Assembly: GCA_027924585.1 (NCBI GenBank)
Contig: BSBM01000200.1
Location: 3,224,001 to 3,288,000, forward strand
DNA: 64,000 nt
Direction of reading: 5' to 3'
Source of the DNA: Larix kaempferi
Lineage: Eukaryota > Streptophyta > Pinopsida > Pinales > Pinaceae
Of this stretch, positions 1 to 9,329 are shown piece after piece. Positions within the stretch are counted from its first letter, which is position 1. Each line of letters starts with the position of its first letter. The notes below the pieces were generated by a model. That model ran no database searches. It saw only the letters and a list, made by a program, of their open reading frames with translations, and was not told the origin of the DNA. Both the position numbers and the translations under genes were made by a program.

Positions 1-2539
1 ATAAGAAAAGCTTACTTCGCCCGTTTTTTAAAATCACAGCTTCTAGAAGGTTTACATGATTTCTTAAAAAACACGAGTTTTTAGAAAATGTGTTTTATTT
101 CATAAATGGAATCAACAAAGTATGCACATTCTACGTCATAACGACTTTCTATAGTTTGCGCATGCGTTTGGAAATAAGAAAAGCTTACTTCCCCCGTTTT
201 TTAAAATCACAGCTTCTAGAAGGTTTACATAATTTCTTAAAAAACACGAGTTTTTAGAAAATGTGTTTTATTTCATAAATGGAATCAACAAATTATGCAC
301 ATTCTACGTCATAACGACTTTCTATAGTTTGCGCAATCGTCCTGAAATAAGAAAAGCTTACTTCCACCGTTTTTTAAAATCACAGCTTCTAGAAGGTTTA
401 CATGATTTCTTAAAAAACACGAGTTTTTAGAAAATGTGTTTTATTTCATAAATGGAATCAACAAAGTATGCACATTCTACGTCATAACGACTTTCTATAG
501 TTTGCGCATGCGTTTGGAAATAAGAAAAGCTTACTTCCCCCGTTTTTTAAAATCACAGCTTCTAGAAGGTTTACATGATTTCTTAAAAAACACGAGTTTT
601 TAGAAAATGTGTTTTATTTCATAAATGGAATCAACAAAGTATGCACATTCTACGTCATAACGACTTTCTATAGTTTGCACATTCGTCCGGAAATAAGAAA
701 AGCTTACTTCCACCGTTTTTTAAAATCACAGCTTCTAGAAGGTTTACATGATTTCGTAAAAAACATGACCTTTTAGAAAATGTGTTTTATTTGATAAATG
801 GAATCTACAAAGTATGCACATTCTAGGTCATAACGACTTTCTATAGTTTGCGCATGCGTCCGGAAATAAGAAAATCTTACTTCCCCCGTTTTTTAAAATC
901 ACAGCTTCTAGAAGGTTTACATGATTTCTTAAAAAACACGAGTTTTTAGAAAATGTGTTTTATTTCATAAATGGAATCAACAAAGTATGCACATTGTACG
1001 TCATAACGACTTTCTATAGTTTGCGCATGCGTTTGGAAATAAGAAAAGCTTACTTCCCCCGTTTTTTAAAATCACAGCTTCTAGAAGGTTTACATGATTT
1101 GTTAAAAAACACGGGTTTTTAGAAAATGTGTTTTATTTCATAAATGGAATCAACAATTTATGCACATTCTACGTCATAACGACTTTCTTTAGTTTGCGCA
1201 ATCATCCGGAAATAAGAAAAGCTTACTTCCACCGTTTTTTAAAATCACAGCTGCTAGATGGTTTACATGATTTCGTAAAAAACACGACTTTTTAGAAAAT
1301 GTGTTTTATTTGATAAATGGAATCTACAAAGTATGCACATTCTAGGTCATAACGACTTTCTATAGTTTGCGCAAGTGTCCGGAAATAAGAAAAGCTTACT
1401 TCGCCCGTTTTTTAAAATCACAGCTTCTAGAAGGTTTACATGATTTCTTAAAAAACACGAGTTTTTAGAAAATGTGTTTTATTTCATAAATGGAATCAAC
1501 AAAGTATGCACATTCTACGTCATAACGACTTTCTATAGTTTGCGCATGCGTTTGGAAATAAGAAAAGCTTACTTCCCCCGTTTTTTAAAATCACAGCTTC
1601 TAGAAGGTTTACATAATTTCTTAAAAAACACGAGTTTTTAGAAAATGTGTTTTATTTCATAAATGGAATCAACAAATTATGCACATTCTACGTCATAACG
1701 ACTTTCTATAGTTTGCGCAATCGTCCTGAAATAAGAAAAGCTTACTTCCACCGTTTTTTAAAATCACAGCTTCTAGAAGGTTTACATGATTTCTTAAAAA
1801 ACACGAGTTTTTAGAAAATGTGTTTTATTTCATAAATGGAATCAACAAAGTATGCACATTCTACGTCATAACGACTTTCTATAGTTTGCGCATGCGTTTG
1901 GAAATAAGAAAAGCTTACTTCCCCCGTTTTTTAAAATCACAGCTTCTAGAAGGTTTACATGATTTCTTAAAAAACACGAGTTTTTAGAAAATGTGTTTTA
2001 TTTCATAAATGGAATCAACAAAGTATGCACATTCTACGTCATAACGACTTTCTATAGTTTGCACATTCGTCCGGAAATAAGAAAAGCTTACTTCCACCGT
2101 TTTTTAAAATCACAGCTTCTAGAAGGTTTACATGATTTCGTAAAAAACATGACCTTTTAGAAAATGTGTTTTATTTGATAAATGGAATCTACAAAGTATG
2201 CACATTCTAGGTCATAACGACTTTCTATAGTTTGCGCATGCGTCCGGAAATAAGAAAATCTTACTTCCCCCGTTTTTTAAAATCACAGCTTCTAGAAGGT
2301 TTACATGATTTCTTAAAAAACACGAGTTTTTAGAAAATGTGTTTTATTTCATAAATGGAATCAACAAAGTATGCACATTGTACGTCATAACGACTTTCTA
2401 TAGTTTGCGCATGCGTTTGGAAATAAGAAAAGCTTACTTCCCCCGTTTTTTAAAATCACAGCTTCTAGAAGGTTTACATGATTTGTTAAAAAACACGGGT
2501 TTTTAGAAAATGTGTTTTATTTCATAAATGGAATCAACA
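1..2539 (+). repeat. 8-monomer tandem duplication (1384-bp spacing)
   Basis: Positions 1-1155 recur at 1385-2539 with no difference that I could find by eye. The shared private variants include TTCGCCCG in the first unit, CATAATTTC in the second, CATGACC in the fifth, AAAATCTTAC in the sixth and CATTGTACG in the seventh. Identity decays at about 1157/2541, where AACAATTTATG faces AACAAATTATG, and the eighth units no longer match. It is either a higher-order repeat of eight monomers or one recent tandem duplication; only two copies are in view. Confidence 0.9.
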
Positions 2540-2577
2540 AATTATGCACATTCTACGTCATAACGACTTTCTATAGT

Positions 2578-2582
2578 TTGCG
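2578..2582 (+). repeat. Left target-site duplication TTGCG
   Basis: The five bases TTGCG directly precede the 5' LTR and recur at 9938-9942 directly after the 3' LTR. A 5-bp duplication is the usual product of Ty1/copia integration. Removing the element and one copy restores one satellite monomer of exactly 173 bp. Confidence 0.97.
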
Positions 2583-3190
2583 TGTTGATGTATATGTAAC
2601 TTCGGAATGTATTTCATCTGTATATTATATTTATATTTATTGTACCCTTATAAGAGATGAGTTATTCCTCTATAAGGAAGTGTCGTCATGTGGATTGACA
2701 AGTGTCGCAAGTGGGTGTACTTGCCGATGGGTTATTAGACCACGTTATGGGGTCGGCCCTGATTAATATATAATATAATGTGGGTTTATCAAAGTAGACA
2801 AGTCGGCCCCAGTAGGTCACTGGGCAAAAAGGTGAGTATAAATAGAGATAGGAGATCTCTATTTTACTCACTCGGAAAAGTAACTATCTCTCTCTCTGAA
2901 AAGTGGCGCACAAGTGAGGAGGAGGTGGATCATCTGCTAGGAGACTATCTCAGTGTTATTTGGTTGTATTTTGGTTGAGCCATTGCTCTCTCTATCTCTG
3001 AGGAAGTTGTGGGGTTTTTCACCTTAGGGTTTTCCCCACGAAAACTCTGTGTCTCTTGTCTCTATGCTTTTGATTCTTGTGATGCTTGTGATGCTTGTCA
3101 TATTATGATTGTCATGCATTGATATACTGTAGATGTTATTCTCTTAGCAAAGATCCTATAGTATTGTGATTTAATACTAAAAATTTAACA
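2583..3190 (+). repeat. 5' long terminal repeat
   Basis: 608 bp, beginning TGTTGATGTATATG and ending AATTTAACA directly before the PBS. It matches 9330-9937 except for nine substitutions. It contains a TATA box at 2837-2844, a purine/pyrimidine-rich stretch with CTCTCTCTCT after it, a telobox (TTAGGGTTT at 3024-3032) and short 9-bp direct repeats of the type TGATGCTTG around 3070-3100. The U3 part has an imperfect inverted repeat at 2646-2677 (CCTTATAAGAG against CTCTATAAGG). By position it supplies the promoter for the genomic RNA. Confidence 0.97.
2837..2844 (+). promoter_or_regulatory. TATA box of the 5' LTR (TATAAATA)
   Basis: TATAAATA lies 254 bp into the LTR, so transcription would start around 2865-2875 and the U3/R boundary would fall there. 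Directly overlapping it are 9-bp inverted arms, AATAGAGAT (2841-2849) and ATCTCTATT (2855-2863). The start site is inferred from spacing only. Confidence 0.75.
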
Positions 3191-3202
3191 TGGTATCAGA
3201 GC
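3191..3202 (+). promoter_or_regulatory. Primer binding site (initiator tRNA-Met)
   Basis: TGGTATCAGAGC begins at the base after the LTR. It is the well-known complement of the 3' end of plant initiator tRNA-Met used by most plant Ty1/copia elements to prime minus-strand DNA. The match covers 12 bases and then stops. Confidence 0.96.
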
Positions 3203-3764
3203 TTAACTGAGAAGAAGACATTTTGCAGTGACGGAAGCTTGTATTCCTTGTTTATTGGGTTTCTCTCCACAGATTTTTGAAATTCAGTATAGTAGATTGG
3301 ATCTACTCATCAAGGCGCATCTATCTGTCCAATCAGAATTCAGTTCCGAGCATTTTCAGATTTGGCCCTAAAAATTAGGGTTTCCACAAAAATAGGAATT
3401 TCTGGAAACTGAAGGTACAGCTGGAAGCTCCTTGCAAAAATCGAAGGTTTGAGCTTTGGATCGAGATTTTTGGCTGGGTAGATCTCCGGGAAACTCAAAC
3501 CCTAATTCAGGGCTCTCCTTAGTGAACCCGGGAGGACAAAAAGGCAATTTTGAAGGGCAAGACTTTGCTGATCTCAAATTCTAAATGTACTAGGCTGATC
3601 AGCTCTCCAAGGCGCATCTTTCTATCCTTTCAGAATTTTGAAATTCACATTTTGAATTTTTAGGGTTTCTCTGACAAACCCTAATCTGGGACCAGATCCA
3701 GTTTTCAGCACTTCAAGTGGTAAGTCCTAAATCTTTTCTATTTCCATTTGAAGTACTCTTAAAG
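3203..3764 (+). other. Untranslated leader of the retrotransposon
   Basis: Noncoding stretch between PBS and gag. It carries telobox motifs AAACCCTAA or its complement at 3375-3383, 3497-3505, 3660-3668 and 3676-3684. It also holds an imperfect direct duplication with a spacing of 297 bp: AAGGCGCATCT at 3312 and 3609, each followed by a related TCAGAATT segment and, later, by a telobox. One minimal upstream ORF (ATG-TAC-TAG) lies at about 3584. A consensus splice-donor-like GGTAAGT lies at 3719-3725. Packaging signals would be expected here but none is recognisable by eye. Confidence 0.8.
3660..3684 (+). other. Telobox hairpin in the leader
   Basis: Perfect 9-bp inverted arms, TTAGGGTTT (3660-3668) and AAACCCTAA (3676-3684), separated by the 7-base loop CTCTGAC. 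As RNA it can fold into a stem 80 nt before the gag start codon. As DNA it is a pair of convergent teloboxes. Function unknown. Confidence 0.7.
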
Positions 3765-6700
3765 ATGTCTCTCCACACCAAGCTTGAGGATAAGCTTGAA
3801 GGGGCTGATAACTTCCGAGCCTGGAAGTATAGGATTGGGCTAATCCTGGAAGAGAATGAGTTGGACTCATATGTGAAAGAAGACATCCCTATCCCAGAGG
3901 ATGAAGAGGCCAAGGCATTGCACAAGAAGAACTTTGTCAAGGCAAAGAGAATCATTGCTGATTCTATCAAAGACCATCTCATTCCCCATGTGTCTTCTCT
4001 CAAGACACCCAAGGAGATGTTTGAATCCTTGACCAAGCTATTTGAAGGAAAGAACATAAATCGGAAGATGACCCTGCGGAACCAATTGAAAGTAGTAAAG
4101 TTTCAGAATGGAGAAACCATTCAATCTTACTTTTCAAGGGTCTCTCAAATCAAGGAACAATTAGAAGCAGTAGATGAAATGGTGGAGAATGGTGAGGTGG
4201 TGATGACTACTCTAAATGGCCTACCCAGGTCATGGGATTCCTTTATTCAAGGAATTTGTGCAAGGAAGAAGTTGATCTCTTTCAGTAGACTTCGGGAGGA
4301 ATGTTCTCAAGAAGAAGCTAGACTTATAGCTCGTGAGGAAAAGATGGGAGGAGAAGATCAAGCTCTTGCAGCTCATACCAAAAGAAGCAAAACCAAGAAG
4401 GATCTCTCTCGCCTCAATAGATCCCATCAAAAGAAGAACAAGAAAGACCTAAGATGCTTCACATGCAATGAGAAGGGTCACTTTGCTTCAGATTGTCCTA
4501 AGAACAAAAGGGATAATAACAACAACTCTAGTAAGAAGAAGAAGGGCAGCAAAAGAAGGTTTCATGCTCATGCTGCCAAAGATGATGAACCCCCAAAGAA
4601 GAAGGATAAGGCAGAAAGTAGTAGTGATGATGACTCATCAAGTGAAGAAGAGTATGTTCTGATCTCTGCACTCACTGGTACCATCTCCCATGGTTGTAAT
4701 GATTGGTTGATTGATAGTGGGGCCTCCAAACACATGACTGGGTTCAAGGAATCCTTTGTGAACCTTTATGAACATGAATCACCCCATAAGGTGAAACTTG
4801 GGGATGATTATCAATATCCAATCAAAGGAAGTGGTGAAGCCTCCTACAACCTAGATTCTGGAAAATCATTGAAGATGAAAGAAGTACTGTATGTACCTGG
4901 ACTCAAGAAAAACTTACTCTCCATATCTGCATTGGATGCAAAAGGCATGAGGGTTGCATTTGTGGATGGCCAAGTCCTAATGTGGCCAAAGGGAAAGAAC
5001 ATAGATGATGCAGTAGTGATTGGAGAGCAAGAGGGAGGCTTGTATAAATTGAAGGGACAACCTGAACATGCCATGGTACATGAATCCATGGAGCCAAGTG
5101 AACTTTGGCATAGAAGACTTGCTCATATGCACTATAGGGAAATTCCAATTGCAAGCAAGGCAGTAGAGGGTCTTCCTGAAATCAAGACCAAGCATGAAGG
5201 TGTCTGCAAAGGATGTGCAAAAGGAAAGAACACTAAGAAGGCTTTCCCAAGCAGTGAAAGCAAGGAAAAAGACATTCTGGAAATCATCCACTCAGATGTA
5301 TGTGGCCCCATGTCATCCAGTTCCCTAAGTGGGTATGTTTACTATGTATCATTTATTGATGACTTCTCCAGAAATACTTGGGTATACTTCTTGAAAGGAA
5401 AAGATGAGGTGCTTGACAAATTCAAGGAATTTAAAAACTTGATGGAGAATCAAACTGACAAGAAGATCAAAACTTTCAGATCCGACAATGGTGGAGAATT
5501 CACCTCAAATGACTTCAAGAAGCTTTGCAGTGATTTAGGGATTAAGAGGGAGTTGACTGCTCCTTATAATCCTCAACAGAATGGAGTTGCAGAAAGGAAG
5601 AACAGAACCATCATGGAAGCAGCAAGGGCAATGTTGCATGACCAGGATCTTCCTATGCATCTATGGGCAGAAGCAGCTAGAACAGCTGTATATGTGCAGA
5701 ACAGAACACCCCACAAGATATTGGACAACAAGACACCAGAAGAGGTCTTTTCTGGTAAGAAACCTGAAGTCAGCCATCTCAGAATATTCGGTTGTCCAGT
5801 ATATACTCATGTCCCAAAAGAGAAGAGGACCAAACTAGATCCTTCAGGAAAGAAGGGCATATTTGTGGGATATAGTGAAAGCTTGAAGGCTTACAGAATA
5901 TACTTTCCAGGGTTCAAGAAAATTGATGTCAGTAGGGATGTAACATTTGATGAAAACTCAGCATTCATCAAATCAAGGAAGGCACCTACCAAAGTTTATG
6001 AAGAACCTAAGGAAACAAGATTTCAGGACACTACCATGACTGAAGCAGTTCCAGAAGTTGTTCGTGAGTTTGAAGATCCACAAGAACCTGTAGATCCACC
6101 CCGTGAGGATAACTCTCACAAGAGGAAACCTGTATGGGCTAGAGAGCTCATTCATGATGCAGAAATATTTGGCATTCTAGAAGAAGAACACAGAGCAAAG
6201 AAGAGAACCAGATCATACACCAGTTATGTTGCTTTACTCTGTGACATCATGAACAAAGAGCCTTCCAGTTATGAAGAGGCAGCGGAAAAGAAAGAATGGA
6301 AGGATGCTATGATCGAGGAATACCAATCAATAATGAAGAATGATGTTTGGGATGTTGTCCCAAGACCTAAAGAGAAGTCTGTTGTGACTTCAAAATGGAT
6401 CTACAAAATCAAGCATGCTGCAGATGGCAGCGTGGAGAAGTACAAAGCAAGATTCGTAGCTCGAGGATTCTCTCAGAAAGAAGGAATAGATTATGAAGAA
6501 ACCTTTGCACCTGTAGCCAGATATACTTCCATCAGAACAATACTTGCCCTGGCTGCAGCAATGAAATGGAAGATACACCAGATGGATGTCAAGACTGCTT
6601 TCCTGAACGGTGTAGTAGAAGAGGAAGTATATGTGGAACAACCACTCGGTTTTGAAATACATAACAGAGAATCATATGTATGCAGATTGAAGAAAGTCTT

Positions 6701-7802
6701 GTATGGCTTGAAGCAAGCTCCCAGAACTTGGTATGGTAGGATGGACAGTTTCCTATCTAGTTTGGGCTTTACCAAGAGTAAAGCGGATTCCAACCTTTAC
6801 TACAAGGTTGAGGAAGGGAATCCTGTGATTCTACTACTGTATGTGGATGACCTATTTGTGACAGGAGATGACAGACTGATTGCGGATACCAAGAGGAAGC
6901 TTGCAGCTGAATTCGATATGAAAGACTTGGGAATGATGCACTATTTCCTAGGTATGGAGGTGTGGCAGAATGCAGGTGGGATCTTCCTTGGTCAAGGAAA
7001 GTACACAGTAGATATCCTGAAGAGATTCGGGATGATGGATTGCAAGGCCATGGCCACACCGATGGCATCGAATCTGAAGCTTCTATGTGATGCTTCATCT
7101 GAGCCAGTTGATGTCTCTATGTATCGTCAGATGATTGGGTCCTTGATGTACCTGACGAACACGAGACCAGACATTTGCTTTACTGTGAACACATTGAGCC
7201 AGTTCCTGACAGATCCAAGAAGTGTTCACCTGGTTGCTGTAAAGCATGTTCTGAGGTACCTAAAGGGTACAATGGATTATGGGCTCAGGTATGAGGCGAA
7301 TCAAAAGTTTAACCTGCAGGGTTATGTTGATTCAGACTGGGCTGGCAGTGCTGCAGACAGGAAGAGCACATCTGGGTGTTGCTTCAGTATGGGATCAGGT
7401 GTGATCTCTTGGTTTAGCAGGAAGCAGTCCTGCGTAGCACTGAGTACAGCTGAGGCAGAGTATGTTGCAGCCTGTCCAGCTAGTTGTGAGGCAGTATGGC
7501 TACGGAAGCTACTGTCTGAGTTATTTGATCTCCCGTTGGAAGCTACTGGTATCTTCTGTGATAACCAGAGTTGTGTGAAGCTGTCCGAGAACCCAGTGTT
7601 TCATGACAGGTCGAAACACATAGAGATCAAATATCACTATATCAGGGATATGGTGCAGAGAGGAGCTGTGAAGCTCCTGTATGTTGCGACGGATGAGCAG
7701 ATTGCAGATGTGCTGACGAAGCCACTAGCCAGGGTGAAGTTCGAGTACTTCAGAGAGAGGCTTGGCGTGCTTCAGATCGAGGATACTTCGAGGAAGAAGT
7801 GA
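3765..7802 (+). CDS. Gag-Pol polyprotein of Ty1/copia retrotransposon
   Basis: A single uninterrupted ORF of 1345 residues. I chose ATG 3765 (context AAAGATG, A at -3); the frame is open back to 3717, but that codon is GTG. Domains in order, numbered from this Met: Gag (about 1-225, with DNFRAW near 15-20); basic tracts flanking a CX2CX4HX4C zinc knuckle at 231-244 for RNA binding; a Ser/Asp/Glu-rich linker; aspartic protease with DSGA at 317-320; integrase zinc finger H449, H454, C481, C484; integrase core D511, D574, E610 with the standard D35E spacing; reverse transcriptase with D941 and YVDD 1026-1029; RNase H with YVDSDWAG (D1189/D1191), STAEAEY (1227-1233) and D1266. No frameshift or stop separates gag from pol, so Gag excess would need another route. 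The polyprotein acts in cytoplasmic virus-like particles; integrase acts in the nucleus. Complete for the family. Confidence 0.97.
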   Translation: MSLHTKLEDKLEGADNFRAWKYRIGLILEENELDSYVKEDIPIPEDEEAKALHKKNFVKAKRIIADSIKDHLIPHVSSLKTPKEMFESLTKLFEGKNINRKMTLRNQLKVVKFQNGETIQSYFSRVSQIKEQLEAVDEMVENGEVVMTTLNGLPRSWDSFIQGICARKKLISFSRLREECSQEEARLIAREEKMGGEDQALAAHTKRSKTKKDLSRLNRSHQKKNKKDLRCFTCNEKGHFASDCPKNKRDNNNNSSKKKKGSKRRFHAHAAKDDEPPKKKDKAESSSDDDSSSEEEYVLISALTGTISHGCNDWLIDSGASKHMTGFKESFVNLYEHESPHKVKLGDDYQYPIKGSGEASYNLDSGKSLKMKEVLYVPGLKKNLLSISALDAKGMRVAFVDGQVLMWPKGKNIDDAVVIGEQEGGLYKLKGQPEHAMVHESMEPSELWHRRLAHMHYREIPIASKAVEGLPEIKTKHEGVCKGCAKGKNTKKAFPSSESKEKDILEIIHSDVCGPMSSSSLSGYVYYVSFIDDFSRNTWVYFLKGKDEVLDKFKEFKNLMENQTDKKIKTFRSDNGGEFTSNDFKKLCSDLGIKRELTAPYNPQQNGVAERKNRTIMEAARAMLHDQDLPMHLWAEAARTAVYVQNRTPHKILDNKTPEEVFSGKKPEVSHLRIFGCPVYTHVPKEKRTKLDPSGKKGIFVGYSESLKAYRIYFPGFKKIDVSRDVTFDENSAFIKSRKAPTKVYEEPKETRFQDTTMTEAVPEVVREFEDPQEPVDPPREDNSHKRKPVWARELIHDAEIFGILEEEHRAKKRTRSYTSYVALLCDIMNKEPSSYEEAAEKKEWKDAMIEEYQSIMKNDVWDVVPRPKEKSVVTSKWIYKIKHAADGSVEKYKARFVARGFSQKEGIDYEETFAPVARYTSIRTILALAAAMKWKIHQMDVKTAFLNGVVEEEVYVEQPLGFEIHNRESYVCRLKKVLYGLKQAPRTWYGRMDSFLSSLGFTKSKADSNLYYKVEEGNPVILLLYVDDLFVTGDDRLIADTKRKLAAEFDMKDLGMMHYFLGMEVWQNAGGIFLGQGKYTVDILKRFGMMDCKAMATPMASNLKLLCDASSEPVDVSMYRQMIGSLMYLTNTRPDICFTVNTLSQFLTDPRSVHLVAVKHVLRYLKGTMDYGLRYEANQKFNLQGYVDSDWAGSAADRKSTSGCCFSMGSGVISWFSRKQSCVALSTAEAEYVAACPASCEAVWLRKLLSELFDLPLEATGIFCDNQSCVKLSENPVFHDRSKHIEIKYHYIRDMVQRGAVKLLYVATDEQIADVLTKPLARVKFEYFRERLGVLQIEDTSRKK

Positions 7803-7912
7803 TGAACACATTTGCTGAAGCCATTCCAAGCATGTTGGAAGGAGGATCCTTCACATGACTGTGGATGTAAGCGCTGGATGATGAGCATCAGGATGATGTT
7901 CTGGTTTCTGCT

Positions 7913-8020
7913 TGGATATGATCAGTTGGATCATTTTATGTATGTATGTACGCATCATGTGGATGCTGGATATGATCAGTTGGATCATTTTATGTATGTA
8001 TGTATGCATCATATTGGATG
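7913..8020 (+). repeat. Two tandem 54-bp units
   Basis: The landmark TGGATATGATCAGTTGGATC starts at 7913 and 7967. The units match apart from small differences near their ends (ACGCATCATGTGG against ATGCATCATATTGG). The period is a multiple of three, so the overlapping frame repeats an 18-residue pattern, but there is no ATG start. Confidence 0.85.
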
Positions 8021-8059
8021 CTTGGTCCATGTATCCGTATATGTATCAGGTGGATACAT

Positions 8060-8400
8060 TGTATGATCAGGTGGATCATGTATGGTGATATGTATCATGT
8101 ATTTGTATTTGTATCAGGTGGATACATTGATGATCAGGAGGATCGTGTATGATGATATGTGTCAGGTAGATACTTGGTATGCATCAGGTAGATGCATTGA
8201 TGATCAGGAGGATCATGTATGATGATATGTGTCAGGTAGATACTTGGTATGCATCAGGTAGATGCATTGATGATCAGGAGGATCATGTATAATGATATGT
8301 ATCATGTATTTGTATCAGGTGGATACATTGATGATCAGGAGGATCATGTATGATACTTGGTATGCATCAGGTAGATGCATTTATGATCAGGTGGATCATG
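8060..8400 (+). repeat. About 70-bp tandem repeats, GATCAGGAGGATC type
   Basis: The landmark TGATCAGGAG begins at 8131, 8201 and 8271 (70-bp spacing), then at 8332 after a shorter unit of 61 bp. Degenerate units extend to either side. Each unit itself contains smaller related modules of the form ATCAGGTRGATRC, suggesting repeated slippage from a short ancestor. Confidence 0.8.
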
Positions 8401-8583
8401 CAGCAGGATGTTGCAGTGATGATCAGGATGATCATAGATGACGAGCTTCAGGATGTTGCTCCAGATGACATGCAGCAGGACGTTGCAGTGATGATGATCA
8501 GGATGATCATGGATACATCAGGATGATGTATGGTGAGTATCAGGTTGATACTCTATGGCCGTGGATCAGGTTGTGCAGATGAG

Positions 8584-9084
8584 CATGTAATTCATTGCCC
8601 TGGGAGATTTGCAGATGGTCCTTTGAGGTTTTGCCTATGGCATGTAATTCGGTGCCCTGGGACATCTGGCAAATGCTCTTTCGAGGTTTTGCTCTGGGAG
8701 GACATGTAATTCGTTGCCCTGGGAGATCTGCAAATAGTCTTTCGAGGTTTTACCTATGGCATATAATAGCGCCCTGGGATATCTGGCAGATGCTCTTGCG
8801 AGGTTTTGTCCTATGGCATGTAATTCGTTTCCCTGGGAGATCCGATAGGTTGGGCTGTGTGCCCGTAATCAGTCCTGGGATGCTCTTGCGAGGTTTTGCC
8901 ATGACCACATGTAATTCGTTTCCCTGGGAGATCCTATAGGTAGAGCTGTGTGCTCGTAACAGCCTGGGATGCTCTTGCGAGGTTTTGTGGTGAGGTCACA
9001 TGTAATTCGTTGCCCTGGGAGATCCTATAGGTAGAGCTGTGTGCTCGTAACAGCCTGGGATGCTCTTTCGAGGTTTTGTGACGC
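8584..9084 (+). repeat. Seven-unit minisatellite with 57-bp and 91-bp classes
   Basis: Units begin with CATGTAATTC (CATATAATAG in the fourth) at 8584, 8641, 8703, 8760, 8817, 8908 and 8999. This gives spacings of 57, 62, 57, 57, 91 and 91 bp. Each contains CCCTGGGA and ends with a CGAGGTTTTG-like motif (TGAGGTTTTG in the first). The 91-bp class carries an extra segment with AGAGCTGTGTGCTCGTAA or a close relative. Copies 6 and 7 are the most alike and so probably the youngest. Confidence 0.88.
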
Positions 9085-9320
9085 ACGTAAAAGTCCTAAG
9101 GATTCCACAGTATGGCCAGTGATGACGAAGACCTGCAGGTGGTGGGCCTACATCCAGTATGAAAAAGGACTGGCTCTGTAGAACTTCCTATGACGAGTAG
9201 AGACAGAGATTGGTTGAGATAGTAGCAACAGTGACGATGATGATGACGATGCATCGATGACGATGATCCAGAGAAGAAGACTTGTCTAGCAGATCTGTGT
9301 CGAGAAATACCTTCCTAGTT

Positions 9321-9329
9321 AAGAGGGAG
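9321..9329 (+). promoter_or_regulatory. Polypurine tract AAGAGGGAG
   Basis: Nine purines lie directly before the TGTTG start of the 3' LTR. This is the expected position and composition of the plus-strand primer left by RNase H during reverse transcription. Confidence 0.93.

Larger units (their letters stand above)
1..2582 (+). repeat. 173-bp satellite array, left arm
   Basis: About 15 head-to-tail monomers of 173 bp. The landmark ATAAGAAAAGCTTAC begins at 1, 174, 347 and so on, to 2423. Each monomer holds a HindIII site (AAGCTT), the 10-bp palindrome CTTCTAGAAG, an A-tract dyad (AAAAAC and GTTTTT around ACGA) and often the palindrome CGCATGCG. Monomers differ at a few recurrent positions: CCCCCG or CCACCG after the HindIII site, CTTAAAA, CGTAAAA or GTTAAAA in the middle, TCAACAAAG or TCTACAAAG, and GTTTGG or GTCCGG at the end. 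The array begins before the window and is cut at 2582 by the retrotransposon. No gene is seen here. A (peri)centromeric location is inferred from monomer length and array size; it is not shown directly. Confidence 0.97.
7803..9320 (+). other. Long repeat-rich 3' region of the element
   Basis: About 1.5 kb between the pol stop and the PPT, far longer than usual for compact Ty1/copia elements. It holds no convincing gene: the open frames at 7812-8066 and 8595-8939 begin at TTG and simply translate minisatellite units. From 7860 to 8580 it is built of short GATCAGGNGGATC and ATGTATGATG-type units. From 8584 to 9084 it is a clear minisatellite. The last 240 bp include a GATGATGACGATG-rich stretch near 9230-9270. 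Confidence 0.85.

Noticed and set aside
2686-2871. Open frames within the LTRs, on both strands and in both LTR copies.
   Set aside because: They lie across the promoter and TATA box, are short, and have no recognisable domain. They are treated as chance frames.
3024-3684. Telomeric repeat or interstitial telomere.
   Set aside because: Only isolated single TTTAGGG-type motifs occur, never in tandem, so these are teloboxes and not telomere sequence.
3717-3764. Upstream extension of the gag-pol frame by 16 codons.
   Set aside because: The codon at 3717 is GTG, not ATG. The first ATG in frame is 3765, in good context and followed by a typical copia Gag N-terminus.
7812-8066. Possible small ORF after pol (84 codons).
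   Set aside because: It starts at TTG and mostly translates the 54-bp tandem repeat. No domain is recognised.
8595-8939. Envelope-like or additional gene in the 3' region of the element.
   Set aside because: No signal peptide or clear membrane segment is supported. The frame starts at TTG, is made of minisatellite units, and breaks when unit length changes to 91 bp.
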